A stretch of DNA of 64,000 nt, taken from contig CAJNOJ010000013.1 of the NCBI GenBank assembly GCA_905250025.1, positions 372,001 to 436,000 on the forward strand, given 5' to 3'. Shown here piece by piece: positions 1 to 12,760 of the stretch. The position numbers and the translations under genes were made by a program. This DNA is from Adineta ricciae. Lineage: Eukaryota; Rotifera; Eurotatoria; Adinetida; Adinetidae. How positions within the stretch are numbered: the first letter of the stretch is position 1; each line of letters opens with the position of its first letter. Under the pieces are notes generated by a model. The model searched no databases. It had not been told where the DNA came from and worked only from the letters and a program-made list of their open reading frames with translations.

Positions 1-1418
1 GGAGTCAATTTTAACCATTCATGATATGACTAGGAAAAATAATCCGCCATCTGATAGTAATTGTCTCACATCCTGCTCTGTGAATCCTGAAAATATAATC
101 TGAAGGAATGAATCGTTTCACGTACATCAGAGTTCATCTACTCAGTTTAGTTCAAATAAGTAACAAGATAACTGTAGGAATATCACAACCAAGGGTTCGA
201 AGTCTCTCTTCCGCGTAAATTGAACTAGTTTTTCTTCTCCTCCTACGTTGCCGACGTTAATCAAGAAGAAACAAGAGATGCTTTCGTCATTCTCTCGTAC
301 AATAGAAGCATAGTGGAATACACATTTGACAGATCGCTTCTCATCGATATAGTTTCATTAATTGTAAATTAATTCTAAGAAAAACACAATCAATTTGAAA
401 GCATTTCATAACTGTACGTTCAAATAATTGGTTTAGCTTAATAAAATATTTACATCGGAAAAAGAAAATGTCAGGTTCACTTATCTGAATTCCAAAACAT
501 ATTGCTCACTGATGCCGTAGAATTGAATTTCTTATTCACACGACTTTTCACGCCTGCATTTTGCTATGTGAGCACTCGTCGTGGACTTTCTTATTGGATT
601 AATTCTTTCATATTTAGTTCGTATCAATACACATTGTATTCACTTCTATCATAACATGCTTGTCATCAAGTACAATCTTTTTCGACATACACGCAGATAT
701 GAAAGCAATGACTATCACATCAATTCGCTGACGGAAATGTCAATTCCTTTTTCTTACTTAGTTTTTTTTATTAAGATTTGTAAAAGAAGAACCTAGAGTG
801 CTCAGAAATAAAGTTAGATGCGTATTTTCATTCCAAACAAAAGATCGACTAAATGCATGCTTACAAAAGCACCCAGACGAGGAAGAAAATATGCATTCTT
901 CTCCGTAAAAAAGACCTTGTTCACGTAAGATTAACCTGGTAATTTACGTAGCTCGACTTTTCGTATGCAACACACTCTTTGTCATTCTATCGATCGGCAT
1001 TTTTCTCGTTAAAAATTTTCCCGATAGGTGTATATGACACGATCGTCTCAATTCATTTCCTTTTTGCACAGTTTTAACAGTAACTCGATCTAATGAACAG
1101 CTGAGATGCGTATTTATTAGCATCCGACATCATGCGATAGAACCGAGATATCAGTCGATTATTCTTTTAATTTCAACTAAGCATCTCGTGAATGGAAACT
1201 TTGTCACTTGACTGACAGGAATCGGGGAGAGAAAATCTTTTCTCTCTTTCTCTCTCTCTCTATTCTGTCGTCTTTATTTTTTCCGGTATTGTAAGAATAC
1301 TATATATTCTGTGTTTCTTTCTCTTTTATCTTTCTCGCTGGGAAACCCACTTTCCTTCTTTCTGTCGATGTAACGCTTGTTTTATAATTCAATACTTAGA
1401 TCATTTGATGACCATTAG
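1..1418. other. Intergenic, no gene seen
   Basis: I see no convincing coding exon on either strand. Open frames here are short and AT-driven. A pyrimidine run of TC repeats lies near 1236-1262, about 160 bases before the GPCR start, and could belong to its promoter or 5' leader. Confidence 0.6.
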
Positions 1419-2723
1419 ATGGCTCTTGCTATCACAACAACTGATTCGATTTGTGTGATCTTATTCATTCTCGGTTTCATTGGCAATATTCTCGGACTTG
1501 TCGTATTTTCTTCTCGGCGCTTTCGTTGCTGTTCAACTTACGCGATTCTGTCATTAACTTCATTTTCTATTAATATCTTGTTTATTATACGTTACTCACT
1601 ACTGCTCCATTCGACTACACGACGATGGTTGTCGGAACATCTGGTTAGTTCGCATTGGTTGCCATGTAAAATCTTTCGTTTATCGTCGTCATTCCGAGTG
1701 ATTTCAGCATGGGTGACAGTCTTTTGGGTGATTGAACGATTTGTCTATGTCACGTCACGTTTAAACCTGATTGATCGTCATGTGAAATGTCATTTAATTA
1801 AAAAATATAAATTTTTATGGATGATTATTGTCATTTTAATTATGGTTATTATTGTAACTGGCCCAACTGTGATCTTTTTTTCACTAAATTTAACAAAGTA
1901 CAGCAGACCTATTTTTCATCCTCTATTTCATGTTCTTTCATCATTTGCTTTTAGGTTCAATGGAACACACACGACAATACAATGTACATTTGATGCGCAA
2001 CATACTTCAGACAATTGGCAAAATTATTTCGTCGAACTATCATTTGGACTTAATTATCATACCATTCGCTGCTTATTTTCCGAATTAATTCCGTCTCTCC
2101 TAGTTGCATTGTTTAACATCGGAATTATAACGTGTATTCTATGTACTTCTGCACATGTCAAACGACGACAACAATACAATCATCCGAATCAATTATCTGC
2201 TACCATCGGTACTGCTTCAACTATCAAAGTTGCGGGTTCAGCTCCGATACATTTATCCGACCGTAATCCGACCTTTCATCGGCAGTGTTCATTAAAAGGA
2301 TCGACACAAACTATGTCAGCAAATGTACCCTTTGGAAAAATGTCTTGGATGAATATTGTTTTAATACTGCATTCATTATTGTTTTTTCTTTCGTCGTGCG
2401 TTGGTTCGCTTGTGTTTTTTTCCACATTCGATATTGTCTTATCGCATTGGATCAGCGTGATCATTCTCGCAACTAGTTCGCTGAACTTCTATGTATATTG
2501 TCTTAGCGGTCAGCAATTTCGACGTGAACTCGTGCGCATAGCCAAACATTACACGAGACACGTACAGAAATTTTGCCGACGAAAATGCTACTCATCCGCT
2601 CGTCGTTCGTCTCCAACACAAAATATCTGTCAGGCTATTTATATAGCTAAACAACGAACATCTCCTCTCTCGCCATATGTGAAACCTTATCCTATTCGAC
2701 AAAACAGAAAACAACTTGAATGA
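1419..2723 (+). CDS. Rhodopsin-class G-protein-coupled receptor, peptide-receptor type
   Basis: This is one uninterrupted 434-residue frame with seven hydrophobic segments. TM1 carries the family GN motif (FIGNILG). TM3 starts at a cysteine (PCKIF) and ends in ERF, the equivalent of D/ERY. TM7 ends LNFYVYCLSGQQFR, which resembles the NFYLYCLTG..FR end common in neuropeptide (FMRFamide- or myosuppressin-like) receptors and replaces NPxxY. The C-terminal tail is basic and Ser/Thr-rich. The expected role is ligand-activated G-protein signalling at the plasma membrane; the ligand cannot be told. The ATG is the first Met of the frame and follows an AG dinucleotide. Single-exon receptors of this kind are abundant in rotifers. 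Membership of class A is seen directly; the peptide-receptor subtype is inferred. Confidence 0.85.
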   Translation: MALAITTTDSICVILFILGFIGNILGLVVFSSRRFRCCSTYAILSLTSFSINILFIIRYSLLLHSTTRRWLSEHLVSSHWLPCKIFRLSSSFRVISAWVTVFWVIERFVYVTSRLNLIDRHVKCHLIKKYKFLWMIIVILIMVIIVTGPTVIFFSLNLTKYSRPIFHPLFHVLSSFAFRFNGTHTTIQCTFDAQHTSDNWQNYFVELSFGLNYHTIRCLFSELIPSLLVALFNIGIITCILCTSAHVKRRQQYNHPNQLSATIGTASTIKVAGSAPIHLSDRNPTFHRQCSLKGSTQTMSANVPFGKMSWMNIVLILHSLLFFLSSCVGSLVFFSTFDIVLSHWISVIILATSSLNFYVYCLSGQQFRRELVRIAKHYTRHVQKFCRRKCYSSARRSSPTQNICQAIYIAKQRTSPLSPYVKPYPIRQNRKQLE

Positions 2724-4929
2724 TTAGATTACATTGATTTAAAAAAAAAAAACTTCGAAAATCCTCTTCATTGTGTCATTGAGTTTATTCATGTGAATAC
2801 AACAGCAAAGATAGTATTTCCATAAATTAACAACAAAACAAAAGGCTTCTCCTTGTTAGGGGCTTCGGCACTTACTCGTATGAATAGTGATGTAAATGAA
2901 ATGTGCTTGTATAGGTCTACTTATTTCAAAAAGAGTGCCAAGGGCTATTAAAAGAATTAAAGAAGTACGAGAAGGAAACAAAACACAAGGAATGCAAAAG
3001 ATAACTATCTGTTGCGAATCCGATTATAGCTTAGAAACAATCAATAATTTCGGTCATTTTATTTACGTGCTGTATTGGAAAGAGGAAGTTCAATTACATG
3101 CGTTCTAGTTATCAGTAAGATGAGCAGTTGACATGTTCATGGCTTCACATTAAGAAAACCTTCTTGCGGAAAACAAAATATGTGCTAGTTAATTGAGTTG
3201 TTTTTCTTTAGCAGTTTCTATGAAAATTTCCTCACCATAAAGGGCAACGTTATCGTTAAATTTTACATGATATTTTCTTGTTAAACCCTTCTACGTTAAT
3301 TTGCGAGTATAAAAATAGTTCATTCGAAGATTTACTAATGAATTGAAAGTTCACACTTGACATGTGAACTTTTTGTCCTTCATTCGACATTTCGATAAAT
3401 TGTTCTAAACTAATTATGCAGCATTTCCTTCCCGTCATTCTCCTTTCTCATATTTCGTTGTTTAGCTTGTACAAGGCATGATTTATTTTTATCATTCGAA
3501 TTGATTTATTCAAATGAGAAAATAGCTTTCGATGAGTTCAATGAAATAAACAATCTTTGTCTCCATTAACATTGCTTGACATTAATTAGATTATAACTCT
3601 ATTACAACTATTGTCTGCCTCGACAACGTCGAATGTATTTTCGTCTAAATATATTGACATAATAGAATACCACTATGAACGATTACAGATTCTCTTCAAC
3701 TAAGATACGCCAGTTCATCGAGTAGGAAGACGCGGCGTGATGTCTTAAATGAACACCGACGATGACCCTGTTTCGTTTTTCGAACGAGTTTTTGAAATTT
3801 GAAAGTTGCCGGTGAAAAATTCTATGCTAGACAAAGTCTTTCATAAAAGTATCTTTTGCTCCTTATATCCGCTCCGAGTCAAAATCTGTCTATTTGAAAT
3901 AAAGTACAAAGTTGTCTGCCATGTCGAAGTACCTATCTCATTAAGTATACTTACGAGTTAAATGTATCGTATGAGATGTGTCTCATGTAAATATGCCAAA
4001 CTTTCGTCGGATCATTCTATGACGTGATGTATACGTCATAATTGACGAATAAATAGCATACGTCAATGGAAAACTTTGACAGTGTTATATCTTTAGCTGG
4101 AAATGAGTTGATATATTATTTTCACATATGTAATTTCTTGGAAAATATTTCTAAACACGCACATTTCATGTGGATAGCGATTGTGTTTCGGCAAGTAGTC
4201 AGGACATAGACTTTATGATTTCCGATCAATACGAAGGATGTCGCTCTTGAAAGATAGTCTCTTCGTTTATCATCGACTCAACTAAATGAATTATTGAAGA
4301 ACGTGTGAAGAATATTTTATTAATCTATTTAATGAGGAAATCCAGTCGGTGTGAAAATTCTATCAGATATATAGTTTAGAGAGAAATGCTGTCATCCAGC
4401 AAATGACGAACATCCTACGGTCAGAATGATTCTTTGGTGCATGTCAAAAATTACCATGGTGAACGTGGAATGTTCTTAATGCTATTCAATTTGACACTGA
4501 TTAGTTGTTGTCATAGGAAATATTTCCTCCCGAGCATAAATTTCTTTGTTCGTAACAATGCAAACATCCATTAGAGTTTGTAAAGTACATGTTTTCGATC
4601 GGATTCAAATAACTTTCGGCAGCAAGGGCAAGTAGTCTGATTTCAAATTACGGTAGCTTTTTAACGAGTTGTGAATATTATACTTCAATTGAATTAACAT
4701 GTCAATCTACCTATTATATCCATATTTTAAAAATATGATGCAAGAATCAATTGATGATTGTTCTTTTCCTTTCATTTATTATTAAAAATACCATCTGGAT
4801 AATTTTCGCAGCTAACGAGTAACCTTTGGATAACAATAATAGGGTAAACAAATCGTGCATTAACATATGGAATATTAATATCGATACGTACAACACGTTA
4901 TCTACGTCCGTACCGATTCATCCTGATAG
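2724..4929. other. Intergenic, no gene seen
   Basis: About 2.2 kb of AT-rich sequence starting with a run of A at 2741-2752 just after the GPCR stop. Small open frames occur but none shows domain-like composition or plausible splice partners. The 5' part of the next gene may extend into the right end (near 4850-4930). Confidence 0.55.
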
Positions 4930-6219
4930 TATGCTTTCTCACAGGCTCAATCGTCCTTACATCTCATCTTTTGTCGCCGTTACGAATCAAATCAGCATTG
5001 GTTCGATCACATAGTTTAACTTATCGAATAGATAAACGTTTTCATGTGCTTCATCAACATTTCCATCATGTCAACTTTTCAATGCTACTCCAACGATCAT
5101 CTTCAGATCAGACGCCATCGATCACTTATCAATGTCGAGAGTCATGTGGTGGATGTATATATTTTTATTCGCGGATGTGGTTTTGAATGGGGATTATTAA
5201 CTTTTAGAATCTATTTTAGGGGGTGATCGATTACGTGGTATAACATCAACGTTTATGTTGGCGATTCTTACCCAACGACGATTCTACATTGACATGCCTT
5301 ATCCGTGTAATTTAACAAGATTTTTACAACCGAATCTGTACGATTGGCGACCGATTATATTGGGGTAAAGATTTTGTATCTCATTTGAAAAATAAAAAAA
5401 TTGTTCTCAAATAGATCAAATCGTAGTCAACTCTTGATTAAAACTACTCGAAGTAGTCAAATAGCAAGTGTGATTTACGAAAAGATATCTTCATCGAATT
5501 TCGTTGATGATTGGTCAATTTATGATGATATCTACATTGCAACAAATAGTGATTATATCCGAGCGGCGCTAAGAAATAAGCGAATTCAACATGTAGTTCG
5601 GTTGTTGAACTTTTCATCCGATGAATTAACACAAGATCGTGTGTTTCCACTCCTTTACGAGATTCTCTTTCGGCCAACTAATGCTGTTCTCAATTCAGTT
5701 GATCAATTATTATCCAATTTACAATCAGATACTTTCTCGTCAAAAAGATTGATATGTTTACATATTCGTATGGGAAAAAACCCAACAATCATTCATGACG
5801 AAAGACGCTCGTATCGCGATACAATGGTCGAAGATATTCTACATTTTACAGAAACGAATCTTACCATAAATGATCAATCAATAGTTTTCGTTACAAGTGA
5901 TTCTCTGGAGGTGAATAGATATATTTCGAACAGATACGGTAGTAATCACACAGTGTCTATTCCTGGTCCGATTATACATATCGATCGTTTATCACCATCT
6001 TATACGTACAAGGAACAGTGCGACGGTTTTCAGAAAGTTATTTCAGATTTTTATGTTTTGGGAGAGTGTGATGCGCTAATTATGTCACGAAGTGGTTTCA
6101 GTGAATGGGGTAGTCGACGGCGAGATCTTTCTCATCAATTCAATCATCTCTATCAGTATTGTCGAGGTGTTTACCAGGTTACTGGACACCGATGGAAGAG
6201 GCCATTTCATGTTTGCTAG
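4930..6219 (+). CDS. Fucosyltransferase-like type II membrane protein (5' end unresolved)
   Basis: Three exons are readable. Exon one ends near 5151 after CRESCG; exon two (about 5220-5344) encodes GDRLRGITSTFMLA then FYIDMP and DW; exon three runs from about 5397 to the TAG at 6217. The joins are in frame. Downstream motifs are LHIRMGKN, VFVTSD and DFYVLGECDALIMSRSGFSEWG. The G(L)GDRxxG start, the HIR motif and the late [DE]C-D-ALIMSRSGFS stretch are typical of O-/alpha-fucosyltransferase-like GT-B enzymes that use GDP-fucose in the secretory pathway. A hydrophobic stretch (RFILIVCFLTGSIVL) in the same frame near 4914-4960 could be the membrane anchor, but no ATG precedes it before a stop at 4845, so the first exon is missing or the start is elsewhere. 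AATAAA lies at 6221 and 6257. The exact sugar specificity is not determinable. Confidence 0.62.
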
Positions 6220-6495
6220 GAATAAAAGGACTTCTCTGTTTCAATTGAAGATCTTGAATAAATTATATTATCTGTGAACGACATAAGCGACTGCCACTAC
6301 TATAACACAACTATTTTCCCGTTGCACAGCATACTTGCTTGCGTTCTTTTGCTAGTGAGCTATGTTCGGCATGGTGGAAGGAATGACGTGTGTATATAAT
6401 TTTTTAAATTTAATGCTGAGATGAAATAAATGTGATGCGAAGAAAAGAACAGATCTCTGTGTAACAGAAAAAAGAGTGTAGAAAAAAAATGCATT

Positions 6496-8724
6496 TTATG
6501 CAACGATAACATAAGTGGCTGCTGTAGCCACACCGCAATTGTTATTCTTTCGTGCCATTAAGACGTAGCCATCATTACCCCAATAAGTTGACCATGAGTT
6601 CTTGACCAACCAATAATCTTGACCGTTTAATGTTCCATAACCAACAGCTAAGACGGCATGATCTAAGTTTTCGAGTTTGCTACCTAAAACAAGGCGGCAG
6701 AATGATCATTACGAATAAAAAAATGATCGAATGTCATTACCGCAGTCTGGTTCATAGTAAACTAGAAATAAAAGACGAAATAAATTGTAATACAGAATTA
6801 ACAAACAAACTCTTACCTCCGCTTGCGTAGAATACAAAACTTTTATGAGCAGCATCGATGGCTATTTTCAAAAAAGACCTTGTAGTTCATGATTGAAGTA
6901 GAATTTTCCATTACATACCAACAGAAACGGGTCCTTTCTTAGCAATTGCGATTTTCAATGCTTCTTCACTTTCTGCCGTAACATTCACATAGCCAAGAAT
7001 TTTCGCGCCTTTTGTAGCGATATCATGGTGACAGAAGCTGTCTTCTTGTAAATACGGTCCATAGGAGTCTTCGTATGCAATACCACCATGTTTCATGATG
7101 AACTGATAGGCACGAAAGTCTTCACCACCATCACAGCCGTTATTTCCAAAACCCCATGAGCAATCAACTAAATCTACAAATGAGACACGCAGAACAGAAT
7201 AATTCGATATGGGTTTATATGTAAGTGTAATCTATTCGCACCTTGTTCGGACAAACGAATCGAGGAACCATGCTATTCGAAATGAGAAGAAGAAAAAATG
7301 TTAAAGGGATCATTCATAGAATGATAGATTACTTTCACGAAATAAGCACCTTCGATAACACCTGTTGTACCAAAAGTCCAACATGAACCGCAGATACCTT
7401 GATCTTTAACTGGTGTAACTGCTCCCATGATACGCCAATCGATCGATTCCGGTAGAGCTTCGTTACTACTTGTCAATTCTTCGACTGGAAATGGAAGACC
7501 ACCGTTATAACCTTTTGTATGTTGACGACCACGAAGTACGCGCAATTCTTCATCCTAAAATACGAATTAATCATGACCGAAGAAGTTCATTCGATATCTG
7601 AATTGCTCCCTTACAGTTCGATCAGCAAATTTGTTTAGTTTCATTTTGTATGAAAGTCCTGCACGATTTTTTGCATTGACGTATCGATTATTGTGTCGAA
7701 AGACTTTCAAACGGTGACGATGTTCATGTTCATCGTTATATCGATAGCTATGTTTTCTTTTAAACTGTTCAAACGACGACTCCAATTCGTCTTCACCATG
7801 ACGATTGATATATTCACTCATCGGATTAAAAAGAACACGTGGCGATGTGTGTTCATTGTCCGAATCCGGAAAGGGTATACATTTCAGTTCATCAGTGAAA
7901 TGGAAGAGACTTTCATCAATAGGTTCTTCATCATAATTATAATAATCAATGGTATATTTATCGAAATGTGAACCAATTAATGTGTCATAGCCAAACATTT
8001 CATAGTGAACTGGATGTTTCGTTTCGGCGTTGATATAATATGTATATGTCGATCGTTTATCACCCACCTGATCGATGCTTTGATACATCTGACATTTGAT
8101 TCCGCGCCATTCCGATGGACCTAGATCCTACATCGAGAACAGAGAGACATGACCCGAATAAGTCATTGAGCAAGATCTAACTTCAAATGAGTTGATATCA
8201 GGAACAGTGTGTTGAACGTCGACTGATCCTTCTGCCGAACCATTGGATTGAAAACAAGTGAGTTGATTGAGAACTTCTTCAGCTACCAAAATAGAAGAGA
8301 ATAAAAGAAACTAGATCCACTTCGATGATTATCACTCACTTGAGATGGGTACAATCTTGTAATTAGCTCCGAAATCTTGATCACTTTTGCCTTTGCGTTG
8401 AAGAGTCTTCGCTGCACCTGTACATGAACATCTAACATTATACACAAGTAAGAGTCAATCAAGAATCTACAAACCACCGTAATAGTCAATGCGTGAAAAA
8501 CCTAATGTCACATCAATCCACGATTCAAATGGTTCACTGATCTCTGCATAGGGCAATTGGATAACACCGCTAACATGATATCTGGATGGTAGACCGCTTT
8601 CGGAAAAAGATTTTCCATCGAGTGAAGCAATCACCGATAAAACTAAATAATCGCAAGATGCCTTTTTCAGCACGAATCAATGCTGACATTTACCTATCGT
8701 GAGCAAACCAGGTACTTTTCGCAT
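6496..8724 (-). CDS. Papain-family cysteine protease, 26/29-kDa (cathepsin-like) type
   Basis: Ten exons join in frame: 8724-8694, 8642-8475, 8417-8340, 8282-8182, 8127-7615, 7554-7333, 7272-7242, 7173-6919, 6861-6817, 6683-6496, giving 543 residues. The product has a signal peptide (VPGLLTIVLSVIA), an N-terminal beta-rich domain as in the insect 26/29-kDa protease, an I29-like propeptide with a KLNKFADRT motif, and a C1A peptidase domain. The catalytic Cys is in [12 protein letters not shown], the His in [11 protein letters not shown], the Asn in [10 protein letters not shown], and RLSEQDLVDCSW is conserved. The length matches the family (about 550). Likely a lysosomal or secreted digestive endopeptidase. 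An acceptor-like TCTAG sits 9 bases before the ATG. The many tiny exons (31 to 513 bases) with introns of 50-70 bases are typical of the window. Confidence 0.93.
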
Positions 8725-9001
8725 TTCTTTAATCTAGAAGATATGAAAATATTCAAGCCATTTGGATCGCTACATCCAGCACTTCAGTTTAGATCATTTT
8801 ACGAAGTTCGAAATCTTGTACGTATTCAGGTATGCCAGCACATGATCAACTATGCATATCAATATCGGTAAAAACAAACAATGAAACAGGATTAAAATGA
8901 CAGATTATTTCTGTGTTTTTAGTTAGTTCATATTTTTCATGAAACAGACACTGAACGATCGAACATAGAGCAACAATACACAAAAAATGAAAAGAATAAA
9001 G

Positions 9002-11848
9002 TTAACGCCTTGACGATTTATGTTGATGACGATGATCAGGTGAACGGGAGCGTTTTTCACGATGTCTACTTTCTTCTTTCCGATTTTCTTTACGACGATC
9101 TGGAGAACGAGATCGTTTATCACGTTGACGACTTTCATCCTTTCGAAGATCACGCTCACCGCGGCGGTCACGATTGTCACGTTCACGACGGGAAACAGGT
9201 GGCGGTGATGGGGAAGATGAAGATGATGACGGCGATGACGACGACGACGAACCGGATCTTGATGAAGAACTTGACGAGGACGATGATTCACCTAAAGAAT
9301 GATTCCCAAAAGTATGTCTACAGCTCGAAGTAAATTTCTTATTCTCTCTAGATCTACACACCAACTCATGAATCCGAAACAACGATTTTCGCTTTTATTA
9401 ATTTCTAAGTTTACATACTTTTTTTCTTTTGCCTTTTATGTTTATCGGCTTTTCCCTTCTTTGATTTATCTTGTGCCATTTGAAGCTCACGAAGCCGAGC
9501 TTGTATGCGATGACTATCTTTATAATCTTCTTCGTCTTCTTCTTTCGCTTCCTTTTTGATTGACACCGGAGGCGGAGGAGGTGGCGCTGCTACTGCTGCT
9601 GGTGTAGGATTGTTGTGCAAGAATTCTCGCAATTCGTCTCTACAGAAAAAAGACAGAGTTATCTTCATAAGACGAAACGAAAATAATCATAGAAACTTAC
9701 GTCAGCCCGCCAAGACCAATTGACGTGAAGAAATTGATTGAAAAGCGAGTATTCTTTGGATTATCTCGCGGAAAAATGCCTTCGAAATACTCAGTCAATG
9801 TCCTAAAATATCATCAACATTAATCAGTGAACTTCTCCAAGACAATCGCTTACGGATCCGTCAAACGATTGTTGAGTTTCGTTAATCCAAGAAACTCCGC
9901 TAATTCTAAGAATAAGTTCTTGATATATACACGCGATGACGAAGTCGTATCTTCTTCCGTTAATCGAATGCAACGAAGCACCTACAACGTCAGAACGTCA
10001 ACACACGAAACAAACGTCAAAATGAATACATACGCCCCACGAAATGGCATCTGTCACGAGCAGATGGGCGAAGAACTTGGCCACATTTCGCAGTTTCACA
10101 TTTTCCAAACGATGAACGATCTCGTATTGATCTTGAAACACTTTCTCGAAACATTCAATGTATTCTTTCTTCAGCAGACAAAAACGTTGACCAAGTAGAC
10201 CAAAAAATCGTTCATATGTTCGCTGTTGTGCACAACTGTCAAGGATCATCTGGCACAACTCCATCTGAAAATCACAGTCAAATATCCTTCACAAATAAAC
10301 ATTCACTCTATATACCTCTTGGCCGGGACGTAGATTCATTTTCAACAGCTTATGAGCACATTCTTCAGCTCCAATACTTGACTGAATGGTCAAGTAGATC
10401 GTACGACGAAGTGTAACCAGATTTGTCTCTGTCTGATCAAGAATCGTTTGTTTGTCTTCTACACGATTAAGTGAACAAGTTCAGATTGATCGCAACGAAT
10501 CAAAGTTATGCTTACTTTCTGCTTCATTCGTTTGTTCTTCTTCGTCAGCATCTTCATTCTTATCGTCATCTTCATCGCTACTACCTGACGAGCTGGATCC
10601 ATCATCATCGTCACTCTCTTCATCCAGAATAGTCTTTCGAATCTCTTTGTATTTATTTTCGCTTTCTTCATATTGTTCGTCATATTTAAACACATCTAAA
10701 TTCACAGCAGACATTTCAACAAATGATCGAAGTTGCTGTCGACACTTACCAAGTACAGTCTCAGGTTCACATGGATCATCCAACGTTAGCATGTGAGTGT
10801 ATTGATCATTTTCATCGACAAGATCGAGACCGGGTTGAATGGCTGGATTGGCTTTGAATTGATCTTTTCGTACAGCAAACAGAACTTCGATCATATACTG
10901 TGTTCGTTTGTCCAACGATGATTCGTGCAGTAGGTTTCTCAATGTTGAAAACACCGAGTCCAATCCCCGTGGACTGACTTGAGAGAGCTTTTGTCCACAT
11001 TCTTTGATGAAGCCAATGGCTAGTTCGACACTATCATCCGAAGGATTCTCGAGCAAAAGGACAAGCATTTGCAGTGCCACGATTTCATGCAACTATAAAA
11101 GTAAAGGCGGTCGAGTAAAGGATCGTGGACACGATGAAATACATACGACATTCTGATTGACGAGATGTGCGATGAATCGAGTTGTTGCCAAACAGTGAGT
11201 TTTGTCATTTCGTTGATATGTTCGACGAAAAGATGAAATAAGACGTTTGACAACGAGTTCGCCGATCTGAGGGAACTTTGTGTTGATAACTGAAACCAAT
11301 GCTGCATACACATGTGTATAGAATGGAGAAGCGATTTGTGCTTGGATGACACCACGTGCAAGTAGACCACGACCACGAACGATATTGTCTTTGAAGAGTT
11401 CACGAATGATCAATGGTAAGTTGGATATGTTGACTTTGTTGACTCGGCCATTGATGGTTTTCTTCAAAGCTTCCCATGCCAGTCGTTGGTACTCAGGTGA
11501 GGATTTGTCCGTGAGAGAAGCCTGGAAGCAAAGTGGAAATGATTGCGTCAAAGATTTAAAAGAAATGGATGATCATACTTGTAAAAGACGAAGTTTTGCT
11601 GGTGGCATATAAAGACCACCAGTACGTGGAGGAATAGCAGTTGTTGAAGTCGGCTTAGATGCTGGCTTTGGATTCGTTTCATCTTTTCGGTTTTCGTCTT
11701 GATTACTGTCGGGCTCAGATTCCGATGATGAAGTGGGTGTTCGACGAGATCGTTTGGCGTATCGATCGTTTGCTGGAGAATCTGATGGTGATCGATGACG
11801 TGATGAAATCGATGAACCAGAAACACGGGTAACTTCTGATTTCAACAT
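9002..11848 (-). CDS. Pre-mRNA-splicing factor CWC22 (nucampholin)
   Basis: Nine exons join in frame: 11848-11579, 11521-11147, 11092-10516, 10458-10316, 10264-10034, 9981-9854, 9802-9701, 9639-9419, 9291-9002, giving 778 residues. Family landmarks are [16 protein letters not shown], then a MIF4G domain ([45 protein letters not shown]), [11 protein letters not shown], an acidic linker ([20 protein letters not shown]), an MA3 domain ([16 protein letters not shown], then [19 protein letters not shown]), and an Arg-Ser-rich tail with SRSPDRR repeats. CWC22 escorts eIF4A3 to the spliceosome and is needed for exon-junction-complex loading; it acts in the nucleus. The start is the first Met after an acceptor-like TCTTCAG two bases upstream. 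It runs divergently from the CCDC74-like gene and same-strand with the protease. Confidence 0.95.
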
Positions 11849-12760
11849 TACTGAAGAGGAAATGATCCGATTGTAATGTTCGTTTACAATATGTATGTAT
11901 ATCTCTATCGATGGACGTAATTTCAGCTATTTCTTCTGTTTCTTTCATTGTGTTCAGCACCAATCGGAATCTGAAGGGACATAAACCGTGATGGAACAAT
12001 AGTTGTCGCTCGTAGTCGATGTTGAGGACTACATGAAAAACACTAGTTGTCAATAAACAGTGAGAATCGGATTACACACGTATTTGACGAACGAGATCAT
12101 TGTAAGCCATTGAAATAAGAACTCCACGAACTGTTTATCGTTTACTGACAGTAGCCTTATCACATTCCTCGTCTGTTTTAATCAGAGATGTGTTCGGTGT
12201 ACATTGTTCTCTGAGGAAAATCTTATTGTGCGTATAAAATAAACTTGAAGAACGGAGCACATTTTTTGAGAGGATAATATTTTCATTTCGAATTCTTTAT
12301 TTTGATATACCATTTTTTAACGACTTCAGAATACTTCACACATTTACCAAAACATTAATAGTTAAGGGGAGAACTTTGTAGGTTTTCAGATGCACATCAA
12401 ATTCAACCACGACAAAGCTTCTGAAAACATAGATTGAACTTCTTCAAAATATTTTCTTGTTTTGATTCAATATTTGCACAAGAATCGCTTAGTCTTTGAT
12501 CATTTTGTAGTCGGGAAAAACTCAGATCGTATGACTGCAGACCATTTCTCGCTTCTCACCATGGAATGCATCATATATTCACTGGGCTTTATATAATTGT
12601 TTCGATGACATAGCGACATCTTTACATTCGTATAATCTCCGTGATTTCCATGACATAAAGAACAGTTCATGGTTGTTCTGTCATTTAATTTACTTTTTAT
12701 TTCATTTGTTTACTCTAGAATTGACTTCATTTTATTGATATTTCAATAAAGTATCGCCAA
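11849..12760. other. Divergent intergenic region
   Basis: About 0.9 kb between the CWC22 and CCDC74-like starts. It must hold both promoters; I see no clear TATA box and no coding exon. An AATAAA at 12745-12750 lies on the plus strand immediately before the CCDC74-like ATG and is probably coincidental. Confidence 0.45.

Noticed and set aside
185-205. GGTTCGAAG word resembling a tRNA T-loop
   Set aside because: The flanking bases do not pair into a T-stem and no acceptor or anticodon arm can be built around it.
9010-9333. 107-codon plus-strand frame over the end of CWC22
   Set aside because: It lies antisense to the Arg-Ser tail, which is a clear family feature of CWC22; the frame is a by-product of the biased codons.
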